Shown here in pieces: positions 56,814 through 64,000 of a stretch of DNA of 64,000 nucleotides (its first letter is position 1; each line of letters starts with the position of its first letter). Location: positions 1-64,000 of the forward strand of contig NZ_JPRS01000013.1 in NCBI RefSeq assembly GCF_000738085.1. The letters run 5' to 3'. This DNA is from Cryobacterium sp. MLB-32. GTDB lineage: Bacteria > Actinomycetota > Actinomycetes > Actinomycetales > Microbacteriaceae. Under the pieces are notes generated by a model that was not told the DNA's origin, did not search any database, and saw only the letters and a list, made by a program, of their open reading frames with translations. The translations under genes and the position numbers were made by a program.

Positions 56814-57524
56814 TCAGACGACGCGAGGGCGAGAATCCACGCGCTGTGTCTGGTCGGGCTGGGTCTGACGGGCTGCTGGCCTCGCGTCACACGGCTGCAG
56901 GATAGCCTGAGTGTCGGAAATCGCAGCGGAGAGCAGCTCGAAGAGCTTGGCATCCGTATCGGGGATGCACGCCTCGGCGACGCCCTGCACCGACACACGC
57001 AGAATGGAATCGGCGGTTCGTGGGGTGAATTTGGTGCGTGACCAGGAGCGGACGGACGTGATGAAATCACGCGCCCACTTCTCGGCGTTGGGCGACGCAT
57101 CGAGCGCAGCGCGAATCCGAGCGGACGTCGCCGGTGTGCTCGCACCGAGCAGATCGAGGTTGCGCTCGCACGACAGGATGCCGACGGCCAGGGCCCGTTG
57201 CCGATCCATGCTCACCACGGGCAGAGCCGTGGTCGCTGCTCGCAGGGAGACCGTGATCTCGACCCTGGGGTCGGTTCCGCGGAGCCCGATCACCGAGGGA
57301 ATCAACTCCGGCAGTCGGGCGCGACCGTCGTCGGAGGTGCAGTCGTTGACCATGCGGGCCAGCGAAGCGAGCACGGGGTGCGTGCAGGCTGGGTGGTCGC
57401 TCCAGGATTCGCCGGCCAAGTACGAGGCGAACTCCATGAAGCAGCCGCCGCTGCGCGGATTTCGGTGCTTTCCCCGCGAGAGCACGGGCATTCCATCTGG
57501 CAGAGCGTTCTTATCCGGTTTCAT
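56814..57524 (-). CDS. Conserved protein of unknown function with Cys/His cluster
   Basis: 236 residues. The region RGKHRNPRSGGCFMEFASYLAG, then SDHPACTHP, holds two Cys and several His that could bind metal or form a conserved surface; the following LARMVNDC also looks conserved. The rest is helical and Ala/Arg rich, with a C-terminal low-complexity tail. No signal peptide or membrane segment. GGAGG six bases before the ATG supports this start. I recall similar actinobacterial hypothetical proteins but no assigned function. Divergent from recO. Confidence 0.75.
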   Translation of the reverse strand: MKPDKNALPDGMPVLSRGKHRNPRSGGCFMEFASYLAGESWSDHPACTHPVLASLARMVNDCTSDDGRARLPELIPSVIGLRGTDPRVEITVSLRAATTALPVVSMDRQRALAVGILSCERNLDLLGASTPATSARIRAALDASPNAEKWARDFITSVRSWSRTKFTPRTADSILRVSVQGVAEACIPDTDAKLFELLSAAISDTQAILQPCDARPAARQTQPDQTQRVDSRPRVV

Positions 57525-57612
57525 AGTTGACCTCCACGCCACGAGAAAGTTTCAGAGACAGTCTCCCCCCGCCACGCACTAAATACCAGTGTCAGAAGTG
57601 GGAGAATCAAAT

Positions 57613-58335
57613 GTGCCTGTTTACCGTGATGAAGCCGTGGTGCTCCGAACCCACAAGTTGGGCGAAGCCGACCGCATCGTCACGCTGCTCACCCGCGCTC
57701 ACGGCAAGGTCCGCGCCGTCGCCAAGGGCGTGCGGCGCACGGGCAGCAAGTTCGGAGCCAGGCTGGAACCGTTCATGGTCGCAGACGTGCAACTGTATGA
57801 GGGCCGCAGTCTCGATATCATCACTCAGGCGGAATCCCTCGGCTCGTACGGGGCACTCATCACCGCGGACTACGACAGCTACACCGCAGCGAGTGTGATG
57901 GTGGAGACGGCAGACAAGCTCACCGAATCGGAAGGGTCCCTGCAGCAGTATCTCCTGCTCGTCGGGGCCTTGCGGTCGCTGTCCCGCCGGGAACACGGCC
58001 AGAGCCTCACCCTGGACTCATACCTGCTGCGAGCAGTGTCCATGGCGGGCTGGGCACCAAGCTTTCAGGACTGCGCGCGCTGCGGGGCCGTGGGCGACCA
58101 TTCGGCAGTCGTGGTGCAGCTCGGCGGGGTTGTCTGTGATTCCTGTGCCGCGCCCGGTTCACCGCGTCTCGACCGACCGACGATCACTCTGCTGAGCGCC
58201 CTCCTCACCGGGGATTGGGAGCATGCAGAATCCACACCCGCCAGAACACAAGCTCAGGCCGGCGGCATCGTCGCGGCATACACCCAGTGGCACCTCGGAA
58301 GAGGGCTGCGTTCCCTGGAACACGTGGCCCGATGA
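57613..58335 (+). CDS. recO: DNA repair protein RecO
   Basis: 240-residue RecO, which anneals single strands and loads RecA with RecR. It starts [22 protein letters not shown] with an OB fold at about 1-80, and a zinc site CARC...CDSC at about 151-175. I start at GTG 57613 with GGGAG upstream; GTG 57589 is too close to a TAAATA box to be in the mRNA. uppS overlaps it by four bases. Confidence 0.93.
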   Translation: MPVYRDEAVVLRTHKLGEADRIVTLLTRAHGKVRAVAKGVRRTGSKFGARLEPFMVADVQLYEGRSLDIITQAESLGSYGALITADYDSYTAASVMVETADKLTESEGSLQQYLLLVGALRSLSRREHGQSLTLDSYLLRAVSMAGWAPSFQDCARCGAVGDHSAVVVQLGGVVCDSCAAPGSPRLDRPTITLLSALLTGDWEHAESTPARTQAQAGGIVAAYTQWHLGRGLRSLEHVAR

Positions 58336-59186
58336 CAACGCCCTCCAACGCTCCTGCCCGTCGCAGTTTTCTGCGCAAGTCCGGTACCACGACGCCCTAT
58401 ACGCACAAAGACGCCGTGCCGTTCAGGGCACTCGACTGGACCGGGATCTACCCGCCGAGCATCCCGGCGAAAGCCGTTCCCGACCACATCGCCATCGTCA
58501 TGGACGGCAATGGTCGCTGGGCCAACGGACGGGGGCTCACCCGCATCGAGGGGCACAAGGCGGGGGAGGCGTCGCTGCTCGACGTCGTCGCCGGTGCCAT
58601 TCAGCTGGGCGTCAAGCACCTGAGTGTCTACGCGTTCTCGACCGAGAACTGGAAGCGCTCACCCGAGGAGGTGCGCTTCCTGATGGGCTTCAACCGCGAC
58701 GTGTTGCACCGTCGCCGCGACCAGCTGAACGACTGGGGCGTGCGGGTGCGGTGGGCCGGGCGCAAGCCGAGGCTGTGGGCATCCGTGATCAACGAGCTGC
58801 TCTATGCGGAGGAGCTCACGGCGGGCAACAGTGTGCTGACCCTCACGATGTGCGTGAACTACGGGGGGCGCACCGAGATCACGGATGCCGTGCGCGAGCT
58901 GGCCGAAGAGGTGGCGGCGGGCAGGCTCAAGCCGTCCGGCATCACCGAGAAGGCCATCCAGCGGCACCTGTACACGAGCGATCTGCCCGACGTTGACCTG
59001 TTCGTACGCAGCTCGGGGGAGCAGCGCACCAGCAATTTTCTGCTCTGGCAGAGCGCCTACGCCGAGATGGTCTTCCTTGACACGCTCTGGCCCGACTTCA
59101 CTCGCGTGGATCTCTGGCACGCCATCGAGCTCTATGCCTCGCGCAATCGGCGGTACGGCGGCGCGGTGGACGTGCCGACCGCGTAG
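58332..59186 (+). CDS. uppS: Isoprenyl transferase (UppS-like)
   Basis: 284-residue cis-prenyltransferase making polyprenyl diphosphate (undecaprenyl or decaprenyl), the lipid carrier for peptidoglycan and other cell-wall glycans. Motif I is MDGNGRWA, with [30 protein letters not shown] and EMVF as later hallmarks. ATGA overlap with recO; the frame upstream of this ATG is antisense or recO sequence. The 40-residue N-terminal extension is typical of actinobacterial forms. Confidence 0.95.
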   Translation: MTTPSNAPARRSFLRKSGTTTPYTHKDAVPFRALDWTGIYPPSIPAKAVPDHIAIVMDGNGRWANGRGLTRIEGHKAGEASLLDVVAGAIQLGVKHLSVYAFSTENWKRSPEEVRFLMGFNRDVLHRRRDQLNDWGVRVRWAGRKPRLWASVINELLYAEELTAGNSVLTLTMCVNYGGRTEITDAVRELAEEVAAGRLKPSGITEKAIQRHLYTSDLPDVDLFVRSSGEQRTSNFLLWQSAYAEMVFLDTLWPDFTRVDLWHAIELYASRNRRYGGAVDVPTA

Positions 59187-59336
59187 CAACCGTCACGGAG
59201 CGGGCCCCGCCTGCGCCCTGGCCAGAAGAAAGCCTCCTCACCAGGGGTTTAATTTGGCTTGAATCGCGTTCCAGTTAAGTCCTTGTGACTGTAACGCCAT
59301 TCTATTCACGGATCACAGCGGCAACTGTCGGTAGAG

Positions 59337-60380
59337 TCATGCCGGTCGTTCGGGTCGATGGCGTGTCGAACCGCTCATGACGACCACGACGATCCCCACC
59401 ACGGCGCCGAGGATCGTTTCGACGCCACGGTCCCGGATCAAGGTAAAGGGGTCGCTCGGATCGGCGAGCAGCGTCACGACCAGGATCAGTGGTGTGAAGA
59501 AGATCAGCGCCAGGCCGTAGTGGCGCGACATCAACAACTCGGTGGGGAACGCGAGCGCCATCACGAGTATGGCGAGGGCTGTTGTTCCCGGTTGCAGCAG
59601 CATGATGCACGCGGTGACGCCGAGGCCGACGAGGGTGCCGAGAATCCTGTGGATGCCGCGGCCCACCCTCCCGGGCAGGTCCGGCGCGGACAGCGGTGTG
59701 GCGGCCGCCGCCATCGCCCAATAGGCGTGGCCGATACCGGCCGCATTCCCCGTGACACCCGCGACTCCCACCGCGATCAGGTACCGCAGGGACTGCATTC
59801 CGATGGCCGGGATGCGCGAGCGGGCCAGCGGTGTGACCGCTCGAACGGCACCCGGCTGCCAGTGCCGATATCTCACCCAGCCGGCGAACCCGACGAGAAC
59901 GGCGCAGGCGGCCGAACCGGCGGTGATCGATGCCGCCGTCCACAACGGCACGCTCATCGGCACCGATGCGCACGCGCCCAGAGCAAAGATGCCGAAGAAC
60001 GGCCCGGCAGGCTTGAGCGCGGCGGCGTCGGCCACGATGGAAAAGAGGCCGGCGAAGATCGCCTCGGTCGCGACGACACCCCATACCGGCATGTGATTGA
60101 TGGAGAGAAGCATCCCGATGCCGGCACCGGTGGTGAGAACGGCTGCGGCTTGCAGCTGGTGGCGTAATCGGAGTTGGTGGGATTCGGAGCGACCGAACAT
60201 TGCGGTGAACGCCCCGAAGACGGCATAGATCGTCAGTTCGGGGCGTCCTAGGCAAAGCAGCACGAGGGAGGGGACCACGATGCTGATCGCTACCCGGAGG
60301 GCGGATTGATGATCGTTGTCCGCCCTGCCGAGAGCGAATGCCGAGCCGATGAAGGTTCCGACATGTCTGCGCAGCTGCAT
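59337..60380 (-). CDS. FUSC-family membrane protein
   Basis: 347-residue membrane protein with two repeats of hydrophobic helices, resembling the FUSC/aromatic acid exporter family (fusaric acid resistance-like; GVGRGIHRILGTLVGLGVTA is the typical central motif). Ten or so helices. It is the last gene of the LysR-fdh-cynS-FUSC run, 65 bases after cynS. An export or membrane-stress role is inferred; substrate unknown. In 59187-59336, between uppS and this gene, I see nothing definite. Confidence 0.8.
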   Translation of the reverse strand: MQLRRHVGTFIGSAFALGRADNDHQSALRVAISIVVPSLVLLCLGRPELTIYAVFGAFTAMFGRSESHQLRLRHQLQAAAVLTTGAGIGMLLSINHMPVWGVVATEAIFAGLFSIVADAAALKPAGPFFGIFALGACASVPMSVPLWTAASITAGSAACAVLVGFAGWVRYRHWQPGAVRAVTPLARSRIPAIGMQSLRYLIAVGVAGVTGNAAGIGHAYWAMAAAATPLSAPDLPGRVGRGIHRILGTLVGLGVTACIMLLQPGTTALAILVMALAFPTELLMSRHYGLALIFFTPLILVVTLLADPSDPFTLIRDRGVETILGAVVGIVVVVMSGSTRHRPERPA

Positions 60381-60445
60381 TACGGTTTTCCATCCTGCTG
60401 TGTCTCACGGTCAGGATGGTTGCCGCCCTCGCCCGGCTTTCGGGG

Positions 60446-60895
60446 TTACCAGTTGTAGTCGAGGAACTTCCCGTCGAGGGTGATCACGACACGGTCTCCG
60501 GTCGGATCCTGCCGGCGCTGCACGTCCATTCTGAAATTGATGGCGCTCATGATGCCGTCACCGAATTCCTCGTGGATCAGTTCTTTGATCGCCGGCCCGT
60601 ACACGCCGAGGGCCTCATACAGGCGGTAGATGGTGGGATCGGTGGGGGTCGCCTGTTCGCCCGAGCCGCGGTAGGGCTGCATCTGCAGCGACTCGACGAC
60701 CTCTGGTTCCAGCGACAACAACTCGCCGACGGCGGTCGCTTCTTCCGCGGTCATCGGGTGCTGCCCCAGGAGCGCGGCAACGGTCCAGGTGGGTGCTTTC
60801 CCGATGCGCTCGGCGATGGCGGACCAGGTCACTCCCGCGCGGAACCGTGCCAGTCGGATGATCTCCCCGGCGTCTTTTTTGCTTAGCGGCGTCAT
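60446..60895 (-). CDS. cynS: Cyanate hydratase (cyanase)
   Basis: 149-residue cyanase, which converts cyanate and bicarbonate to carbon dioxide and carbamate (then ammonia). The catalytic triad corresponds to R91, E94 and S117 (in YRLYEALG and DGIMSAINF), and the C-terminal FRMDV...VVITLDGKFLDYNW is diagnostic of the decameric enzyme. AAGGAG precedes the ATG. It lies 94 bases after the formate dehydrogenase gene. It could detoxify cyanate or use it as nitrogen source; no carbonic anhydrase or cyanate transporter is adjacent. Confidence 0.96.
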   Translation of the reverse strand: MTPLSKKDAGEIIRLARFRAGVTWSAIAERIGKAPTWTVAALLGQHPMTAEEATAVGELLSLEPEVVESLQMQPYRGSGEQATPTDPTIYRLYEALGVYGPAIKELIHEEFGDGIMSAINFRMDVQRRQDPTGDRVVITLDGKFLDYNW

Positions 60896-60989
60896 GGTTG
60901 CTCCTTCGTGCCCGAAATTCAGGCTTGTGTCGTTGTGCGATGACGTCCGGTGCGGGTCTTTTTCGATCCGCCCGGGTCTCTCGGTCAGG

Positions 60990-62168
60990 TTAGGCCGCCG
61001 GAGTGGCGTTCACGGTGGCGGTGTACGACGCGGCGCCCGTTCCGGCGAGTCGTCCGCCGTCCACGATCAGGTATTCGTCACGGATCGGCTTTCCGTCCAG
61101 CCAGTCCTCCAGGATTTCGCGGGTTCCCGCCGCGTAGCGAGCCTGGGCGGACAGCGTGGAGCCCGAGACGTGAGGGGTCATCGCGTTGTTGGGCATGGTG
61201 CGCCACGGGTGGTCGGGTGCCGGCGGCTGCGGGTACCACACGTCGCCGGCGTATCCGGCAAGCTGTCCGGACTCCAGGGCCCGCACGATCGCATCGCGGT
61301 CTACGATCTGGGCGCGGGCCGTATTGATGATGTACGAACCGCGTCTCATGCTTCCGATGAGCTCCTCATCGAATAGGTTGCGGGTCTCGGGGTGCAGTGG
61401 CGCGTGAATGGACACGACGTCAACCGCCCGGGCGAGCGACTGCGCGTCCGGGTGGAAGGTGAGGCCGAGTTCAGCCTCGACGTCAGCCGACAGGCGGTGC
61501 TTATCCGTGTAGTGCAGCTTCACGGCGAAGGGGGCCAGGCGCCGGAGTACGGCCTGGCCGATGCGTCCTGCGGCGATGACGCCAACATCCATTCCCTCGA
61601 GGTCGTATGCGCGCGAGACGCTGTCGGCGATGTTCCAGCCGCCCTGTTCGGCCCACCGGTGCGCGGGGAGGAAGTTGCGCACCAGGGCGAGGATCTGCAT
61701 GACCGCGTGCTCAGCAACGCTGATGCTGTTGCTGTAGGTCTCCTCGGCAACGGTGATGCCGGCGGCGATGGCTGCATCGATGTCCACATGATCGGAGCCG
61801 ATGCCCGCCGTGAGGGCGAGTTTCAGCTGCGGTGCCTTGGCGATCCGCTCGGCGCTGAGGTAGGCGGGCCAGAACGGCTGCGAGATGAGTACGTCGGCAT
61901 CCTGGAGTTCCCGGTCGAGAACGGAATCCGGACCATCTTTGTCAGACGTGACAACCAGGGTGTGGCCGCGAGCTTCAAGGAAGGCACGCAGACCCAGTTC
62001 CCCGGAGACGCTTCCCAGCAGCTCGCCTGGCGTGAAGTCGATGTCAGCCGGCGTCGGGAGCGTCTGGCCGTTCGGGTAGCCCGTCAGCACCGGAATGCTG
62101 TCCCGGGCATAGCGGGGCGGAAATCCGTTCACGGGGTCCGGGTACAAAACGCAGACGATCTTTGCCAT
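60990..62168 (-). CDS. fdh: NAD-dependent formate dehydrogenase
   Basis: 392-residue D-2-hydroxyacid dehydrogenase-fold enzyme oxidising formate to carbon dioxide with NAD+ and no metal. It is strikingly like the Pseudomonas/methylotroph enzyme: VCVLYPDPVNG at the start, GQTLPTPADIDFTPGELLGS, SGELGLR, TAGIGSDHVDIDAAI, NSISVAEHAV, NAD site VIAAGRIGQAVL, catalytic Arg in INTARAQIVDRD, and the catalytic His in MTPHVSGSTL. Ribosome site GGAGAAG. It follows a LysR gene whose presumed operator lies about 108 bases upstream. An unusual gene for a Microbacteriaceae housekeeping region, possibly transferred. Confidence 0.96.
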   Translation of the reverse strand: MAKIVCVLYPDPVNGFPPRYARDSIPVLTGYPNGQTLPTPADIDFTPGELLGSVSGELGLRAFLEARGHTLVVTSDKDGPDSVLDRELQDADVLISQPFWPAYLSAERIAKAPQLKLALTAGIGSDHVDIDAAIAAGITVAEETYSNSISVAEHAVMQILALVRNFLPAHRWAEQGGWNIADSVSRAYDLEGMDVGVIAAGRIGQAVLRRLAPFAVKLHYTDKHRLSADVEAELGLTFHPDAQSLARAVDVVSIHAPLHPETRNLFDEELIGSMRRGSYIINTARAQIVDRDAIVRALESGQLAGYAGDVWYPQPPAPDHPWRTMPNNAMTPHVSGSTLSAQARYAAGTREILEDWLDGKPIRDEYLIVDGGRLAGTGAASYTATVNATPAA

Positions 62169-62254
62169 TTCTTCTCCTTGTGACGAGCCACAGAACTGTG
62201 GGCGGGGTACCGCCCGAGTGGCCTGAGTTCAGCGTGCGCCGTGCCCGTGATCGG

Positions 62255-62260
62255 TGTCAA
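62255..62260 (-). promoter_or_regulatory. -35 box upstream of fdh
   Basis: TTGACA on the minus strand, 87 bases before the fdh start and between the T-N11-A dyad and the gene. The matching -10 is poor, as expected of an activator-dependent promoter. Confidence 0.4.
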
Positions 62261-62275
62261 AGAAGTAAATGCTTA

Positions 62276-62288
62276 TGCCTGAAAGGCA
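62276..62288 (-). promoter_or_regulatory. LysR-type operator (T-N11-A dyad) before fdh
   Basis: TGCCTTTCAGGCA on the minus strand has arms TGCCT/AGGCA and fits the T-N11-A rule of LysR-type regulators. It lies between the LysR stop and fdh, 107 bases before the fdh ATG, upstream of a TTGACA box. Confidence 0.55.
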
Positions 62289-62295
62289 GTACCTA

Positions 62296-63219
62296 TCAAC
62301 CGTGAGGGCTCACCGGAAGGTCTTCCAGAAACTTCAGGTCGATCTTTCCGATCGAATCGCCGAGCGCCCGCGCCATCACCGACGGGGGTTGGCGGGCCAG
62401 GGTGACCAGTCCAATCGGCTCTTCGCGCACCGGGTTGACCAGCGGTACGGCGCGCATCCCCTCCGGGATCCCGAAGACATGCAGCCATGCGCACGGAATG
62501 ACACTCGCCCAGCGCCCCATCCTGACGTGTGCGATCAGCGCGGCGATGGAGTCCGTTTCGACGCCGGGAACCGGAAGCGCGCGGGCCTGGGCGAACGCCT
62601 CATCAATGACCTTTCGGCCCTGCATCTCGGCCGAGAGTAGACAGAGCGGAAGATCGGCGGCCTGCTCCCAGGTCGCCGAGGTGCGTCCGGCCACTTCATG
62701 GGCCCTCCCGGTCAGCAGGACGTATTTTTCCCGGTAGAGCGGACGCACCTGGAAGCTGTCGGAAATATGCTCGTCGTAGTAGGTGATCCCCGCATCGATC
62801 TCGAAGTTCAGCAATTGCGAGAGCAGATCATCGGATCGCAGTCCCGATGTCACCCGCACGCTCGCGAGCGGATGCTGATCGCAGAATGGGGCGGTCAGCA
62901 GCGAGACCGCCGTGGACGTCGTGGGAATGGAGCCGATGCGCAGTGTGCCGGCGAGCCCGGTGCTCATGGCCGCAACCTCTTCCTTGAGCGAGTCGCGGTC
63001 GGACAGGATGCGCTGAGCCCAGATCACGGTGCGGTCACCCTCTGCCGTGAGGCCCTCGAAAGATCGTCCTCGTCGAATCAAGGCGACGTCGAGTTCCTCC
63101 TCGAGTTTGCGAAGGCCCTCAGACAGGGCCGGCTGGGACACCGAGCACATCTCGGCGGCGCGGGCGAAGTGGCGCTCATGGGAGAGGGCGACCAGGTACT
63201 CAAGTTGACGGAACCACAT
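62296..63219 (-). CDS. LysR-family transcriptional regulator
   Basis: 307-residue LysR-type regulator. The N-terminal winged helix (residues 1-60: LEYLVALSHERHFARAAEMCSVSQPALSEGLRKLEEELDV) and the effector-binding domain (about 90-290) are complete. It lies immediately upstream of fdh on the same strand rather than divergent, so it may act from the T-N11-A dyad just after its stop. The inducer may be formate or cyanate (inference). CynR is the closest functional analogue by context, but identity cannot be shown here. A TAGAAA box is six bases before the ATG. Confidence 0.9.
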   Translation of the reverse strand: MWFRQLEYLVALSHERHFARAAEMCSVSQPALSEGLRKLEEELDVALIRRGRSFEGLTAEGDRTVIWAQRILSDRDSLKEEVAAMSTGLAGTLRIGSIPTTSTAVSLLTAPFCDQHPLASVRVTSGLRSDDLLSQLLNFEIDAGITYYDEHISDSFQVRPLYREKYVLLTGRAHEVAGRTSATWEQAADLPLCLLSAEMQGRKVIDEAFAQARALPVPGVETDSIAALIAHVRMGRWASVIPCAWLHVFGIPEGMRAVPLVNPVREEPIGLVTLARQPPSVMARALGDSIGKIDLKFLEDLPVSPHG

Positions 63220-63460
63220 GACCTGTTTCTACCTCACCACCCTGCGCCGGGCCGAATCCGACGCAGAGTTTCACAGCCGGATTACGCGCGGGGCAGTGCG
63301 CTGATGAGACTGAAGAGGACGTGTCCAGCGCAGCTCGCCGCTGCCGGCCAGATCGACGCCGCGACGCGGGAGTTGTCGGAGCCCGCTTCTAGCGCGGTGG
63401 TGAACCGCCGGGACTGTGCCGCCCGGGAATACGGCAGGGGGTCTGCGCGGTTGCGCCAGA

Positions 63461-64000
63461 GTGACTGATACAACGAGCGTGACCGAAGCGACCACCGACA
63501 CCGAAACCATCAAGGTCGACATCTGGTCCGATGTGCAATGCCCCTGGTGCTACATCGGTAAACGAAAATTTGAGGCCGGAGTCGCCGCTTTCGGCGGTGC
63601 CGTCGAGGTCGAGTACCACAGCTTCGAGCTGTCGCCCGATACCCCGGTTGACTATGCAGGAACCCCCGTGCAGTACCTCAGCGAGAAGAAGGGCATGCCC
63701 CTGGCCGAGGTCGAACAGATGCTCGAGCGCGTCACGGGCATCGCCGAAAGCGTCGGCCTGCACTACGACTACGACTCCGTGCACCAGACCAACACCGTCA
63801 TCTCGCACGAACTGCTTCACTACGCCAAGGCGCACGGTCGCCAGCTCGAGATGAAGGAGCGCCTGCTCAAGGCCTACTTCGTCGATGGGCTCCACGTCGG
63901 CCGCATTGAAGACCTCGCGGACCTCGCGGCCGAAATCGGCCTGGACCGCGCCGACGTCGTGCGCGCCCTGACGGAGCACGAGTTTCTCGCCGACGTGAAA
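63461..64000 (+). CDS. DsbA-family thiol oxidoreductase, partial
   Basis: Open to the window end with 180 codons seen. The thioredoxin-fold redox motif is CPWC in WSDVQCPWCYIG, followed by EVEYHSFELSPDTP and the helical insertion with HGRQLEMKERLLKAYF, typical of the FrnE-like 2-hydroxychromene-2-carboxylate isomerase/DsbA group. No signal peptide, so it is probably cytoplasmic. GTG 63461 and GTG 63479 are both possible starts; neither has a clear ribosome site. Positions 63220-63460, between LysR and this gene, hold no other recognisable feature. C-terminal part lies outside the window. Confidence 0.85.
   Translation, partial: MTDTTSVTEATTDTETIKVDIWSDVQCPWCYIGKRKFEAGVAAFGGAVEVEYHSFELSPDTPVDYAGTPVQYLSEKKGMPLAEVEQMLERVTGIAESVGLHYDYDSVHQTNTVISHELLHYAKAHGRQLEMKERLLKAYFVDGLHVGRIEDLADLAAEIGLDRADVVRALTEHEFLADVK

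Overview
The window is a 64 kb chromosomal segment of a high-GC actinobacterium, most likely of the family Microbacteriaceae. The evidence is the protein sequences themselves, frequent GTG and TTG starts, many leaderless-type starts, and a gene order (comEA-comEC ... holA ... rpsT ... lepA ... hemW-hrcA-dnaJ-rsmE-HIT-phoH-ybeY-CNNM-era ... leuA ... recO-uppS) that is typical of that group. Genus cannot be settled from sequence reading alone. I see no tRNA, rRNA, CRISPR array, insertion sequence or prophage.

Layout. 0.1-9 kb: divIVA, lspA, a RluA-type pseudouridine synthase, dnaE, an acyltransferase, a flavin reductase, hisD and nrdR. 9.2-13 kb: pyrD, a truncated-looking STAND P-loop NTPase and an App1-type phosphatase. 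13-17 kb: a TetR regulator followed by a four-gene OpuC-like osmolyte ABC importer that ends at a large inverted repeat. 17.1-24.4 kb: a BlaI/M56 repressor-protease pair divergent from cydABDC (cytochrome bd oxidase and its assembly transporter), with two matching palindromes between them. 24.4-29.2 kb: a DedA protein, pabB and leuS. 29.3-36 kb: comEA-comEC, an opposed flippase, holA, a membrane protein and rpsT. 36-43 kb: an alpha/beta hydrolase, an amidohydrolase, lepA, a DUF1990 protein, hemW and two DUF4870 proteins. 43-50.3 kb: a CIRCE-like site and the hrcA-dnaJ2-rsmE-HIT-phoH-ybeY-CNNM-era run. 50.4-54.7 kb: a two-component system with an ABC transporter. 54.8-59.2 kb: a leucine attenuator with leuA, an unknown conserved protein, recO and uppS. 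59.3-63.2 kb: a minus-strand group LysR-fdh-cynS-FUSC for formate and cyanate. 63.5 kb to the end: a DsbA-family protein cut by the window edge.

The most interesting items are regulatory or structural: a 34 bp perfect palindrome inside pyrD; paired 17 bp palindromes between a BlaI-type repressor and cydA; an apparently leaderless Leu-rich leader peptide with a terminator before leuA; an 18-codon leaderless ORF coupled by ATGA to leuS; the LysR-fdh-cynS-FUSC group with a T-N11-A dyad; and a STAND NTPase lacking its expected C-terminal repeats. Most of the window is otherwise ordinary housekeeping DNA. No stretch longer than 300 bases is without a gene.
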